64,000 nucleotides of DNA from Epiperipatus broadwayi (Eukaryota; Onychophora; Udeonychophora; Euonychophora; Peripatidae), in contig JAQFVV010012535.1 in NCBI GenBank assembly GCA_028023455.1, positions 310,001-374,000 on the forward strand, read 5' to 3'. Each line of letters starts with the position of its first letter. Within the stretch, counting starts at the first letter, position 1. Of this stretch, positions 11,086 through 24,120 are shown one piece after another. The position numbers and the translations under genes were made by a program. The notes below the pieces were generated by a model. The model was not told where the DNA came from, searched no databases, and saw only the letters and a list, made by a program, of their open reading frames with translations.

Positions 11086-11395
11086 CTTGAAATAATTAAA
11101 AACAACATAGCTGTTGTTACTGAAAGAGATACTAATAACTTAAATAAGATTAATAAATAACGAACTCTTTTGATCTAAGTACTTATCAAAGCAAAAAAAC
11201 TATACAAAAACTAATTGATAAATGTTGAAATGTCTATTTACATTTCAATATTTATCGATTAGTATTTATATACAGTTTTTTTTTGCCTTGATAAGGATTA
11301 AGGTTAAAAGTGCTAGACATTTATTAATATTATATAATTTATTAGTAAATCTGTCAGTAACAACAGCCATGTTGTTTTTTATTATTAATATTATT
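11086..11395. repeat. Foldback element
   Basis: Left arm (about 11086-11235) and right arm (about 11236-11395) are reverse complements with mismatches. ACAACATAGCTGTTGTTACTG faces the CAGTAACAACAGCCATGTTG side, and AACTAATTGATAAATGTTGA faces the TTTATCGATTAGT side, with almost no loop. The 77-codon open frame at 11222-11455 lies on the right arm and has no recognisable product. Confidence 0.65.
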
Positions 11396-11589
11396 TATAA
11401 GTTTGAATTTTTTAAAAAATATTTGGATTCATATTTCTTCATTGTACATATATAAAAAATGATGTAAGATCTTTATTTCTGACATTTTTTTGGTACTAAT
11501 TTACTTGGGAATCTACATTATAGTTTACATTTAATTGAAAGTTTAAGAACTTCTTCAACATTATTAAGCAATAATAACACAACTAATCA

Positions 11590-13810
11590 TTAAATTTAAG
11601 GTGTTTTTATTTGAAAAAGTCATATATCCTAATGGTATATAATTTATAAATTCACTGTGTAATCTAAAACCTCCTTTACTTTTCATTTATAGGCTTATTT
11701 TAATGTTTTAATGTTATTTGTCTTTTCAATTTCATATTTGATTTTCAGGGAAAAAAAAGGAAGGAAAGAAAATACACCTGGGTCTCTTTTTACGTGGACT
11801 TATTTAACACGACTTTGAAGTTATGTGATTCATGTTTCACCGAAAGTTGATCTCCGATAATGCGATATTACTTTAAATAATAAATTTTGCGCACTTACGT
11901 TATATTGAAAGTAATAGCACATTATTGGGATTCGATTTTCATCTTAGTAATTTCAATATTTTCAGTGCTTTATAATAGTACGATTTTATGAAATAATGAA
12001 ATTAAAATCATGATTTCCACATTTTATGTATACACACATTAAATTTTACAAGATTATAATATAAATTTGTTCAAACATTGTGCATGTTAATTTTGCATTT
12101 TAAATCACATTCTGTTTTTGCTTTTTAAAAAAAGAACGTAATCAATTATTAATCATTTAGTGTCCACAAGTTTATTTTTAAAAGGTGAGTAATAGCAGTG
12201 GGCACAATTAAATTTGATAATTAAAAATTAAAATCTGATTTTTGATTGTAATTAACAATTTAAAAATTACTTATGGTGACTTGAAATTAATGTGATGTAA
12301 AATGAAATTTGATTTTTAAACAGAATTGAAAATTAAAGACAAAAATAAGAATTTAATTTTTAGTTGTTAGTTTTAATTAAATTTTTCCCAGCAGTGGTGA
12401 ATAAATGTCTTTTTATTATCATAAGTCTAAGTTCATAAACAATTAATAAAATCATCGTCTCAAAGATTAATTACTAATTACGTTGTCAACAGAAAACCAT
12501 TAACACAATATGAGAGTGAACTTGGCGGGAGTTATATTTCCTCTTGTGAAGAATCTATTTTTACCAGTTTGCAAAGAAACTGTTTCAGCAAATAGCAATA
12601 ATAATTAAAACGTTATAAAAAATGTAAATTACTGTACTGTAAATTATGCATAAAAATATATTATTTTGAATAAAATTAAATATTATAGTTAAAAAAGTTT
12701 GTCTTGTATCAATTTTTTTCAAATTTGAAATTTTTTATTAGTCATTTTTATTTGTTTTTTTTTAACGCAAATTTTAAAGTAAATTTTACATTGGTGCTTT
12801 GCTTTTATGCGAGTTTTGAAAAATCACAGTCCATATCTCCCCTTTTTCGAGGTAAGTTACGTCTATTTTTGCTTCATTTGTTTTTTGAAGAACCTATCTA
12901 TCGTGTAAAATGAGACGCAGGAAAGAAAATACAGTCAATTATAAGTTTTCCAAGTTTATTATTGATTATTGATTTATGAATTAATTTATAAATTAAATGT
13001 ATAATTTCAAACAATCTGTTATTGGTTATTGACAGGTTTCTTTGGGATTTGTATTACTTTTATTTGACATTTAAATTTCATATTTGGTTTAGAAAAAGTG
13101 AAGGCAAAATATATAAGTTGTAAGTATTATTAAGTTTTATGAAAGGTCTAATAAATTGTCAGCTACAAAATTTTATTTTTCATCCAAAAAGATTTCTTTT
13201 GTTATTCTATACAAATTACAATAAAATTAATAAAACAATCAACATAAAATAAAATTGGCTTGCTTTGAAACAACGAGTTAATGAAATTAAATAAAAATTA
13301 CAATTTAACTGAACATCTCAAGTTTTATGTTTACATTTTTTTATCAAATAAAACATTTTCACATATAAATGACTAACACAAAAATTATTTTTTAAATTAA
13401 TTTCTAAAAAAAATTTATTGTAATATGTGAAAATATTTCATTTTTATTTTTTATTTTGTTCTACTTTTGTCACTTTTTATGAACATCATATTTAATTATG
13501 TAAAGTTTGTTAAATCTTAAATTTATTGATTAGTTATGCCAGTATTATTTCATGATGTCAAAGCAATGTTTAAAACAGCAACAGAACATAAAATATAATG
13601 CAAATGCCAAGTACATTAGTACTTTGTCTCTCTCCATCTCTATTTTTTTCTGAAGTCAAATAAGAAATTGAAAAGACAAATAATATAAAACTTTAAAATA
13701 AACCTATCAATGAAAAATAATGAGGTTTTTAATTAAACATTGTATTTATAAATTACATAATATTATGACAAATCACTTTTCAAAATAAACAGTATTCTAA
13801 GTTTATCAAT
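11590..13810. repeat. Inverted repeat arms about 2 kb apart
   Basis: The segment 11590-11750 (including TTGTCTTTTCAATTTCATA) recurs as reverse complement at 13650-13810 (TGAAATTGAAAAGACAAATAA-like). The interior has no transposase and contains the hAT-type MITE at 12202-12389. This could be a decayed DNA transposon with long terminal inverted repeats, or two opposed copies of one repeat. Confidence 0.5.
12202..12389. mobile_element. Short non-autonomous element with 8-bp target-site duplication (hAT-type MITE)
   Basis: AGCAGTGG occurs at 12194-12201 and again at 12390-12397. The intervening 188 bp begins GCACAATTAAATTTGAT and ends TTTTAATTAAATTTTTCCC, an imperfect inverted repeat. An 8-bp duplication fits the hAT superfamily. 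No coding capacity. Confidence 0.6.
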
Positions 13811-14059
13811 TAATTGCCCCACTATTGATTTATGACATTTTAAATAGTGTTTTAAAGATTTATTTAAACAAAATGTAATTTAGATGGGCAAATACATCAG
13901 TATCAGAATATCCTATCTACATGACTGAATATTATATAGTGGAAATAGCAAGAATAAGATTGTGCAATGCAATATATATTCATATAAGAATTAAAGCAAA
14001 TTATGTAATTAATTTTAAAAAGATGGAAATTAGATACTGAACAAACATAGCAAATTTCT

Positions 14060-14200
14060 TGTATAGTAATGCCACCCTATGCATCAATGGATGTTAAAAA
14101 GTTTATGCATCAAAATTCCTATCTGGTATATACTCATCCAATATCTCCAGACTAGTTTCTAGATTCTAACCTTCATCAAAGTGAAGTCTTGTATCTTAAA
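14060..14200 (+). repeat. Fragment of a dispersed repeat
   Basis: The stretch with 'ATTCCTATCTGG', 'TACTCATCCAATATCTCCAGACTA' and a following TTTCTAG resembles segments at 43827-43930 and 44255-44350, and its end resembles the repeat at 6990-7860. Confidence 0.45.
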
Positions 14201-14488
14201 GCACTATCTAAATTTTTGGATTGAATGTAAACCCTCCAGGAATCATCTTTTGCTTTTATAGTTAACTATAAATGTATTAGTCCAAAGTAAAAACATAATA
14301 AATTAAGTTTTAAAAAACATGATCAGAATAGTATCTATGGAAAAGATAGTTATTTGCAATGAAATATAATATGATCAGTGTAAAATCTAGATTGTGTTTT
14401 AAAATTATATAAGTTTTGATGTATTTAATAAATGAAATAAAGTCTGAGATGCCTAAATATGTAAATGATAATCAATTGAAAGCAAAAT

Positions 14489-14725
14489 TTGGTTATTGCA
14501 CAAAATAAAATGTTGCAAAGATTAAAAGAAACATATTTTGCATTAAATAGAAAAGATTGTGGAAAACAATATATTGATTTAACATCACTGAAAAATGCAA
14601 TACATAATATTGATAAGCTAGATTACATATATAGTAAAATGTCAAAAATCATATTTGAGAAAGTTTTATCTACCGCTTTAAAAATTATTTTGAGTTTTTT
14701 TTCAAAGGAAGGTTTATTGTTATAA
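14489..14725 (+). other. Unrecognised 78-codon open frame
   Basis: Not low-complexity: a Leu/Lys/Ile-rich helical sequence (KDCGKQYIDLTSLKNAIHNI, then DKLDYIYSKM). The pattern weakly recalls the helical linker between endonuclease and reverse transcriptase of L1/Tx1-type LINEs, which would fit the LINE fragment just downstream, although that fragment is on the other strand. No splice sites, start context or homologue to support a host gene. Confidence 0.2.
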
Positions 14726-14939
14726 CGGTTACAAAGGAAGGTTTGTTGTTACAAAGGAATTTAATGACATTCACTATGAGCAAGACAGATCTGCGTTAAC
14801 AAATCCAACCATTTAAACTAACATGTTTAACTTAAATATGAGTATACATTGAATAATATTACTTTATATTCATCATTAAAACAAATATGTACAAAGATTT
14901 AAAATAAGCTTGTATACACACTATATCAGTATATTTAAT

Positions 14940-15680
14940 TATTTCATTGTAAACATCTCAATGTCACTCATCTTCACATGCTCCTGAATGTTTATTGAGG
15001 AGCTAGTCTATTGTCTCTTTCCTTTATCACTTTGATGTTCTTGATAAATATCCTCCATGGATCCATGATCTTACCAGGTAAATATAGATAATTAGTTTAT
15101 TCCAAACATTTTACTGTCAATCATTTCCCAAGTGCTGATAAATGTCAATTGAGGAGCGAGTCTCTTCTCTCTTTCCTTTATTGCACTGATCTTCTTGATG
15201 AATATTCGCAGTGGATCTGAGTTACTCGTGTCAAAAAGAAGAACACACCTTGTCAACCAAACACTAAACATTAATAATGTAGCCTTATTACTGCAAATAT
15301 GCCTGATTTGATGTCCTGCATTAGAATCAATATTAAAGTATTTTTCTTTTTATAAATTGTAAAAATTAGCATTCTACAGCTTTGCAAACTAACACACCTA
15401 CCAAAGATGTGTTCATTAGACTCATCCTCTCTTTGATCCAAACCACATACTACTAATAGATTTATAACCCCTATAAGATGTCAGGAAACTCCTAGTGGGC
15501 AGAGCATTGAGATTAACTTTCACCAAGAAGTTGAAAAATTTTGGCTCCAGGCTCCACCATTTGAATTTTCTCAAAAAATTATAGATAGTTATATTAAGTG
15601 TGGTACTGTCAGGTACTATGTTATCAAAACAGAGGTAATAGGCTTCCCAGTAATGAATTTTGGGGGTCAAGATTGACCTG
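14940..15680 (-). pseudogene. L1/Tx1-like LINE, C-terminal fragment
   Basis: The minus strand from 15670 reads through LEPKFFNFLVKVNLNALPT, closely parallel to the C-terminal region of the LINE at 25640-27080 (EPKF..F..KLNL.ALPT). Beyond a stop it continues with a C-x2-C...H-x4-C-like zinc knuckle (ESNEHIFGRC) and a short basic tail with NYLYLPGKIMDPWRIF. Only the 3' end of the element is present, as is usual for 5'-truncated LINE insertions. Several stops; no function left. Confidence 0.65.
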
Positions 15681-16029
15681 GGATTAGATTCATTCCTGTG
15701 ATGTCTAATATGAGTTCAGATAGCCAACAATCCCTACTAGGAAGTGACATGTCAGTGGGATGCACAACTTCTGGATGTAAAATTTTGTAGGTACAGGTTA
15801 TTTGAGTTTTGAACTGTTTTTTAAAAATTAGCATAGTAGAAAAGTGGTATTTGCTTTAACCCCACCTAGTCAATAATATTGAATTATTGGAAGCTTTAAA
15901 ATATTTATAATCATGTGAAGAACAGGGCAGACATTATGAAAGTAATAAAAAGATCAAAGTTTAATGTAAATAATCCCATTACAAAAATAATGTAATAAAA
16001 TTAATTTATTAATTAAAATATTTAGTGAA

Positions 16030-18060
16030 CTAAATGTGATTGCAAAGCATAATTACAGTAATAAAAATCCAAGTTCCAGTCAGTCATTCACTTTATCTTA
16101 CACAATCAATATCCATAAGCCACATACATGTGAAAAAGTTAAATGATCTCCAGTGTATGTATTTTGTGCTGAACCAGCACTCATCACATGGTATGGATCA
16201 TCATCCCCACACATATATAATTAGTGCTCAGTTCATATTAAGATAGCATAGCTTCAAACATTAATGGACAGGATTCAATTTTATTCTCTCTCCAACTTTT
16301 AAGCCATTTCTATCATTAAAAATGTGATTATGGCATTTTCAAAGCCCTTGTTGCCCACTTTTTATTGTCATACCTATGTTGATCAGAAGTCATTCTATCC
16401 TTTCATATATAGGTTCTTAAAACCATTTTAAATGCACAGAGGAGAGATGGGCAGAATTCAGGCTGAATGTGTAATATTTAAATATATAGTATATATATTT
16501 AAGATAGATGTAATTAGAGCAGGTTTGAACTCAGAATTTAAGGTCTCTTCAATCATCCATTCTATATGATACAACTAATACATATGACAACATACATGTG
16601 GACATGTAAATGATTTCTAATATACATATTTCATGCTGAAACAGTATTCATCGGTTGGTCTAAAATCATCATTTTTCAAATATATATCTAGTCAACACTC
16701 AGTTTATATTAAGATAGCAAAACTTCAAACTTTAATGGATAGGTTTCAATTTTTTTTTTCTTTTCCAACTCTTCAGCCATCCATATCAGTAAAAATCTGA
16801 TAATGGCATGTTCAAAGCTTTTGTTTGCGAATTTTTGTTGTCTTACCCGTGTTGATGGCAAATCATTCTGTTCACTCATATGCAGGATTTTAAGATCATT
16901 TTAAATACATGGAAAAATGATAAGGCAAAATATAGACTGAATCATTAATACTTAAATGCAAATATAGTATGCAATATATCTAAGCTAAATATATTTGGAG
17001 GCAATTTGAACTCAGATTTTGAAACTCTCTTCAGTCATTCACTCTATCTTATACAACTGATACACATATCCACATGCATGTGAAAAGATAAATGATCTCT
17101 AATATACATATTTTGTGCTAAACTAGCCATCATCAGTTGATCTGGATCATCTCTCGCACATGTATATATAATCAGTGCTCAGTTTATATTAAGATAGCAA
17201 ATCTTCAAACTTTAATCGACAGGCTTCAATCATCTCCTTTCCCCAACTTTTCAGCCATCTATATTATTGAAAATCTGATGATGGCATGTTTAAAACTCAT
17301 TAGCCAATTTTTGTTGTCATATCCATGTTATCTGTCCTCTCATATGTAAAATCTTAAGACGATTTTAAATACATAGAAGAGAGATTGGCAGAATCCAGGT
17401 TAAATCTGCAATATTTAAATACAAGTATAGTATATAGACTTAAGCTAGATGTCCATTAAAGTTTGAAGATTTGCTATCTTAATATAAACTGAACACTGAT
17501 TATATAGGTGTATGGGAGATGATTAGCCAGACTGATGAATGCTGCTTCAGCATAGAATATGAACATTGGAGATAATTTATTCTTTCCATGTGAATATCTT
17601 AATTACATCTAGCTTAAGTATATATACTATACATGTATTTAAATATTACAGATTCAGGCTGTATTCTGCCCATTTCTCTTCTGTGTATTTCAAATGGTCT
17701 TATGAGAGAACAGAATGACTTCTGGTCAACAGGAATACAACAACAAAATTTGACAAACAAAGGCCTTCAATGATATGGATGGCTGAAGAGTTGGAGAGAG
17801 CAAAATATTGAAGCCTGTCCATTGAAGTTTGAAAATTTTCTATCTTAATATAAACTGAACACTGATTATGTGTATATTTGTAGAAGATGATGATTAAAAT
17901 CAACTGATGAGTGCTGTTTCAACACAATGTTGGAGGTCATTTGTTCTTTCCGCATGCATGTTGTAATGTATCTGAGTTATTTAAGATAGAATGGATGATT
18001 AAAGCTTTAAAATCTGGGTTCAAACCCCTCTAATTACATCTAGCTTAAGTATATAAATTT
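16030..18060. repeat. Tandem about 480-bp repeats followed by inverted copies, with a tRNA-like B box
   Basis: Three diverged direct units start near 16079, 16549 and 17032 (spacing 470 and 483 bp). Each contains CACAT..CATGTG, 'AAATGATCTC.A.TATACAT', 'GTGCT.AACCAGC..TCATCA', 'TATTAAGATAGCA' and 'CTTCAAAC.TTAATGGACAGG'. Reverse-complement copies follow at about 17455-17630 and 17660-18000. At 18017-18027 the inverted unit has GGTTCAAACCC, a perfect match to the pol III B-box consensus; the other units have decayed versions (TTTGAACTCAGA). A related fragment is at 41010-41135. Confidence 0.75.
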
Positions 18061-18286
18061 ACTTATATTTAAGTAGTAAAAAAATCTTAATTATATATGT
18101 TAGTTGGATTTTGCTAAATTAACTGAATTTAATATGGCTATGGAAGATGAAGCATAACTGAAATAGATAACTTTGGAACTAAACTATTCTTTGATTTTAC
18201 TGAAGCTTCTTGATTGTACTATTATATTTGTATTAATAACCATAATAATACTGTTAAAACACAGATTATCAAGTCATTTGCGACTG

Positions 18287-18288
<2 letters not shown>

Positions 18289-18320
<32 letters not shown>
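18289..18320. repeat. (TA)n microsatellite
   Basis: About 16 TA units without interruption. Confidence 0.9.
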
Positions 18321-18325
<5 letters not shown>

Positions 18326-19275
18326 AATAAGCAGTTGGCACATTTACTATCTTTGATACCAAAAGTGGTTGAGGTCTGTTATTTTTTTATGGACCAAGAA
18401 TTTAGTAAAATTATAAATATAATTATCTGAGTTTTCAATGCTGTTTCAGTTCTGGCTTATTATTTTGTTAGATTCTTTACTATACTCTAGATATCTGTTG
18501 GTTAATCTTTGTATCATGTACAGTATTATCCTGAAGTTTTTAATACAGTCAACAACAATTTCCGAAATAAATTTTTACACTATATAATCTCTGACAATAA
18601 ACTGATTTGAATTTTATGTTAAGCCAATGTGGTGATGAAAGAGTCAACAATATCATGATTCACTTTGACTAAAATGTTAATATCCACAATATCATTACCT
18701 GACTTTTTCATATTCTTCAAAAAGCAGTTCTGTTCATCCAATTTTCAAATCATCTACTATAATATTGGGTAATCAGATATCAGTGTACAACAGTGCATTT
18801 TTGATTATTTATTAATGACTGGTGAAACATTAGCAGAATAAAAGTGATTACCAGTAACATATAGTGACCATTTCTGAGTTTTGTTAAAATGGGTACCCTT
18901 TTCTATCATTGTTTGACATCTACAGTTCTAATATTTTTCATTTTATGTTATAATATTTATAAATAATATTGTTCTACAAGCATTAAAAATGATGTTGTAA
19001 TAGAAATATGATTAAGTAGTTTTACATAATTTTGTCATACATATTTTAAAAATGACATCAAAAACATGCATATGTATTTTGATTGAATGTTATAGGGAGG
19101 AATGAAGTAAAAAATTTGGTATATTGTACTATTTCTTGTATTTGTTACACTTTTTTATTTCATATCTGCATGTACTCTCAACATTGATCTTTTAATTATT
19201 GCCAATATAGTAAATGACATGCAATTTTATTTAAATGTTTATTCTTAAATTACAATTTTATTCTTTTTGAATCAG

Positions 19276-19388
19276 ATTATACTACATTTCTCAGTAAATA
19301 TGGGGAAGTTGCTAATCTTGAGCACATGGCAGTATTGTGCTTTGGAAGAGCAATGATGCAGATTGAAAAGCAAATGATATTACATTAG
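19276..19388 (+). CDS. Candidate alternative terminal exon
   Basis: After a plausible acceptor (TTTATTCTTTTTGAATCAG) an open frame of 36 full codons runs to a TAG at 19386-19388. It has mixed composition unlike its AT-rich flanks (FLSKYGEVANLEHM, then AVLCFGRAMMQIEKQ). The exon starts with two bases completing a codon, the same phase as the PEBP terminal exon at 28137, so the exon at 10455-10500 could splice to either. I do not recognise the protein. It could be an alternative 3' end, the last exon of another gene, or chance. Confidence 0.3.
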
Positions 19389-20959
19389 AATTCAATTTAT
19401 GAAATTTTTTGTTCCTTTCTGTTCATGTTGTGTATTAAGAAAACTTTTATAGTTGTGGTTTTACATTCATCATGTTGGAAATATACCATGTAGTAAACAG
19501 CCAGAAAAATTGTTATATTTGTAGTGAAGTTCTCTTTGCCTCCAGTAAATGTCATGTGATAGTAATTATTCAAAAAGTTTTTTTTTATAATTTACCTGCA
19601 ATACAGGATACCAAAACAAACCATGGGATCCATTGTTTTGTTGTAAAATGTGTTCAACAAATCTCTGATTGTGGTTGCATAAAAAAGGATTGTGCCATAT
19701 TACTTTAGTCCTAATTTGTATAGGCTATTTATATCTCGAGTTGCTAATTCTGCATACTTTTCCATCTTTAAAAAATGATTAAAAAAAGACAATAATTAGT
19801 TACCATAATATTCCATCTGTGTGTAGTGAAAAAGTGTCTCTCAAATGTACAAGATGAATTAGACATAAACCAGCAGCACCATTTTCAAATAAACATGAAT
19901 TTGTTTCAAATGTTTTTGAAAAGTAGCACATTAAAATTACAATGAATAGTGTTTTCTTTAAAGATCAACTTAAAAGTAACCTGTTATACAATGTGAACAT
20001 GCTGCCTTGATTTTTGTGGTGTACACAATCTGAACAAAATAAATATAATAATGACACAAAACCTTCTTAAACTTATATGGTACAGGAATCATAAGACCAT
20101 GTGTGTTATTATTTTAAAAATATCACTATTATTGCAGTATGCACAAAATTCTGATATATCTGTATATAGAATAATTATGCCAAATTAAATAATTATACAA
20201 AGAATTTGTCTCACTGGTAATCATTTGCATTAGGCTAGAACTACACAGTGTATCAGCTGCTTATCAGTACAGGAAACTTAACCTTTTACTACTATATGGT
20301 AGACTGGGATTCATGAAGCCATTTGTAAAAAAATTTGTTAGTAATAATCGTGCATTTGTCTATTTGTATTAGCTATTTCTGAAGATACCACAGCAAAAAT
20401 ATAAAAAAAATAATAGTCTTCTTATCAGACAACTTTAAAAAAATGAGCAGTTTGGTTGGCTATAGAACAATGAAAAGTAAACAATGGAAGGACTATAAAA
20501 TTGTGTCACATATTTTATTAGAAATGTCATGAAAATATTCAATCAGTTTGTGAATTAACTTCTAATGTTTTATTAGGAAATGGGCTTCAGAATGTTACTG
20601 GAACTGCATATCAACTATTCTCATTTAGATATCTTTACCATTAATTATAGTAAACTCATTGGCAAACAGGAAGAGCATTAACATCGAGATATTCTAGTTA
20701 TTGGGAAGCATTACAAAAGTAAAGAATACTTTGCGATGTTGTCAGATCACTACTGGATGATCAGAAAAGATGCTCTAGAAAAAAAATATGAGAGACCAGG
20801 AAAAAAAAACTCACATTTGAAACATGTATGTACATTTTATTTCTAATAAAATAAAATGTCATTAAACAAAGCCCTTTTTTAAATATGTAACTTTCTAACA
20901 AGAACTAATTTACATTGTCAATGTTATTTTGTGTTTTTAAATTATGTAAAATTGTTTAA

Positions 20960-23900
20960 TTATATCTTCGTAGAGAACCTTTCTAGAATACAGTAATGCA
21001 CATAAAACCCAACTACAGAAATTTTGGTAGAATAGAAAATAGAATTTTGATATGTAGAAATAGAATAAAAATATGTACATGTTTTAATTATATTATTTAC
21101 GTGAAGAAAAAAAAGAATTGAAAGCAGAATAGAGCTTTGAGGCACACAAATATTAAGAAAAAAACATTAAGACAAAACATCGTTTATCTTAATATGAATA
21201 CAAAAATTTGAAACAAATCTGCCATTTGCAGAATTTAAATGAAAGACTGTATGAAGAAAACTTATTAAGAAAATACTTTGGAAATATCAGTATTCTGTAA
21301 ACCAAAATGTTTGTTTCTAAAAATTTAGTTAAAATAACTATATTGACTATTATTTAGAGCATATTCTTTGCCTCTAGAAATAGGGAAGAGTTGGAAGATT
21401 AAATATTCATATAAGATACTTTTTTAATCGGAATCACTAATTAGAAGAAATTCATTTATAACCTTTTTTATATATGGAGTAAATAAGACAATTTTTTAAT
21501 AGTGGTGGGTTCAGGTGTAACAAAGTTGAGCACAGGAAAAAATTCTGGAAAATTCCTCTGTTTAGGATAGTACCTTTGGTAGCACCAAGATCAAAAAAAA
21601 AATTATAAGAAACTACTGATGACATAAATTAAGAATAATGAAACAGTACCCTACTTATCAGAATCAATGTTATGAAGACATCAGAGCTAAAAAAATGTAG
21701 TTTATTGGTTGTACTTTTGACAATTGCAACCTTGATCCAGTTAATAATAATTTCGCATTTACGATGTGAGAAAAATTAAAGATGGCATTACTATTAAATG
21801 ATATTTATTTTTTAAATTTCCTTTTGGTCTTATAAATAGAATAAATAGCTCCATATATATCTTCACATTTATAAAAATATTTTTAACTGGAAGCATTAAT
21901 AAATCCATATAAAAAAAATTAAAAACTTGTCCCAGTTAATAAATATAAAAAGACGAGCATTTGTAGAGACTTTAGTAGAGAATAAAAAAAGAAGTTTGAA
22001 TAACCAAAAAGAACAAAACTAAATAAACAAATGACTTTATTGTTCAAGAGTTCATAAAAATTTTGGGATTTAGAAGTGTCAGAACTAGAGCGATTCTGAA
22101 AACCTTACCCTCAAGAATTTTGACACGGCCATGGCTAAACCATGCAGGCCAAATATAAAAGAAAAGATGGAACAATTTCAGGGTTATTAATATGAAAATA
22201 AAAACTATATTTTGGATGTGAATACATATTGAAACAAGCTGACACAGACTTTATGATCCACAAAAATTATTACAAATTTGATTATTTTTAGCCCAATATT
22301 CAAGCTGAAATAATAATAACTGAGTGGATTACAAGCTGTATATCAGCTTATTCCAGTATATATTCACAATTATAGTAGTTTTACACTGTTTAGATACAGT
22401 CATTATGTAGGAAGAAGTGAAATTTACATAGGCATTGGTCAAATATATGTACAAGTACAACATATTCAGTATTGAGTTTAATTGTCCACACTAAACATCC
22501 AGAAATTAAACTCAGAAAAGCTTTCTTTTCTCTACACCAAATACACAGAAGTTAAATTTAGAAAACTTTCTTTAGTCCTACTATTTTTTTTTCATATGTC
22601 ATAGCATCGACCAGGAGGCGAACCCACAACTGTCTGCAACCAACTACTTGCTTGCAAGGCGGCTGCGATCCTACTATTTTAGTCATGCAAATGACAAGTT
22701 TAACAAGCCCAACTTAATTTTCTATTATTTGATGCAGAGCCTTAAAGAAATATATTTATTAAATATATTTTAAGAGTTACTTTTGGAAATATCCCTAGTA
22801 CTTTCTGATTTTTTTCAAAGTTTTAATGGGTGAACTATATAGCAAATTGTATACGCAAAAGAATTTCTGTTAAAAAGATTGTTTCAAAAACTATACTGTC
22901 TTCTATTTAGACATGCTGTAATCTAAGATAAGAGAGCAAGTTGAAGATTAAATTATCCACTCAAACTATTTCCTTATCAAAGACAGTAATGAGGGGAAAA
23001 TGATATATTTCCATTTTTAAATATGAAATAAAATAGATAATTTTTCAATAGTTGAAGTCCTGAGATGTAAGAAAATTGAGCACAGAATCCAAATTCAGAG
23101 AATTCCTTCACCGAGTATAGCATTTTTGGTAGTGTCAAGAATGAGTAGAATTTTAAAAATTTTATTGATAGTATAAATTAAAAAACAATGGAAAAAAATT
23201 GTAACTATCAGAATTAAAGATATGAAAATATTACTGGTATAAAGCAAAAGTAGTTTATCAATACAACTGGTTAATAATGAATTTGCATTTGTTATGTGGA
23301 AGAAATTAGAGACTGACTTTCAAAATTGTTTATTAAATGAAGTTTGTTTTGACTGTCATTTGATGATAGAATGAGTAATAAATACTTCCAGTACATATTT
23401 ACCTTTAAAATATTACTATTACTATTAATAAAATTATTAGCAATAAAGCATAGGAAAGATAAAAATAATGTATTTTTAAAGTACACACACATATATATAT
23501 ATATATGGATTCGTGTGAATAGATAAAGTTTTTATTGAATTTTATATATGAAAGATCGCGAGTACATATCTTTACATTTAGAAAGATATTTTTAACTGAA
23601 AGCAATAATAAATCCATATGCAAAACAAAAAAATAAAAATACTCCCAGTTAACAGATTTACAAGAAAGAATGATTCTGAAGATTTTAGTATGAGATAAAA
23701 CAAAAGCTCTAAGCAGTCAAAGATAAAAAGAGCAGAAAAACGTCAATGTTATTTTAAAGAAAAAAGGGAGAAATTATATCAGGATTTTGAATATATACAA
23801 ATATACATGGTTTTAAATATTATGCTTTATTAAATGATGAAGAATCCAGATATTTTAGACTGAAATTTTACCACAAATAATAATATTAGATATATTAATA

Positions 23901-24120
23901 AGGAAAGAAATGCATTTTGGAATGTAAAATAATGAAACTGTAAGTGTAACACACACCTCACACCGTAAGTTAATGCTAGATAAAAATCTTTAGTCCCACC
24001 ATTTGAGTCATGTAATTTACAAGTTCTACTGGAATAAGTAAATCTTTAATATCTGAAAACATCTCAAATATATTTAATAGCACATACCTTAGAAAAATAT
24101 TCCATATGTTTAGCTTAAAA
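20960..24120. repeat. Large divergent direct repeat, unit about 1.6-1.8 kb
   Basis: Sequence at about 21290-22000 recurs at about 22870-23650 in the same order: 'TAGTTAAAA..ACTAT', 'GGAAGA..TTGAAGATTAAAT', 'TTGAGCACAG', 'GGTAGC/TACCAAGA', 'CCAGTTAATAATAATTT', 'ATATTTTTAACTGGAAGCA' and 'CCCAGTTAA..ATTTA'. Divergence is high. On the minus strand at 21145-20960 a stretch reads PQSSILLSILFFLHVNN, which faintly recalls the P-Q-G-S-I-L-G-P-L-L-F motif of LINE reverse transcriptases, so the repeat may be a decayed LINE. Class not established. Confidence 0.5.
22588..22668 (-). mobile_element. tRNA-derived SINE, 5'-truncated, with 12-bp target-site duplication
   Basis: Reverse complement of the SINE seen at 9326-9420: T-tail, then ATATGTCATAGCATCGACC and GGCGAACCCACAAC. 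It ends within the GCCGCCTTGCAAGC segment, so the A-box end is missing. TCCTACTATTTT flanks it at 22576-22587 and 22669-22680. Confidence 0.8.

Noticed and set aside
19472-19708. 78-codon cysteine-containing frame after the candidate exon at 19276
   Set aside because: No recognisable Cys spacing, no signal peptide; it would be 3' untranslated sequence if the candidate exon is real.
20960-21145. Reverse-transcriptase-like PQSSILLSILFF motif as a separate LINE
   Set aside because: Only one weak motif and no catalytic box downstream; kept as a remark under the direct repeat.
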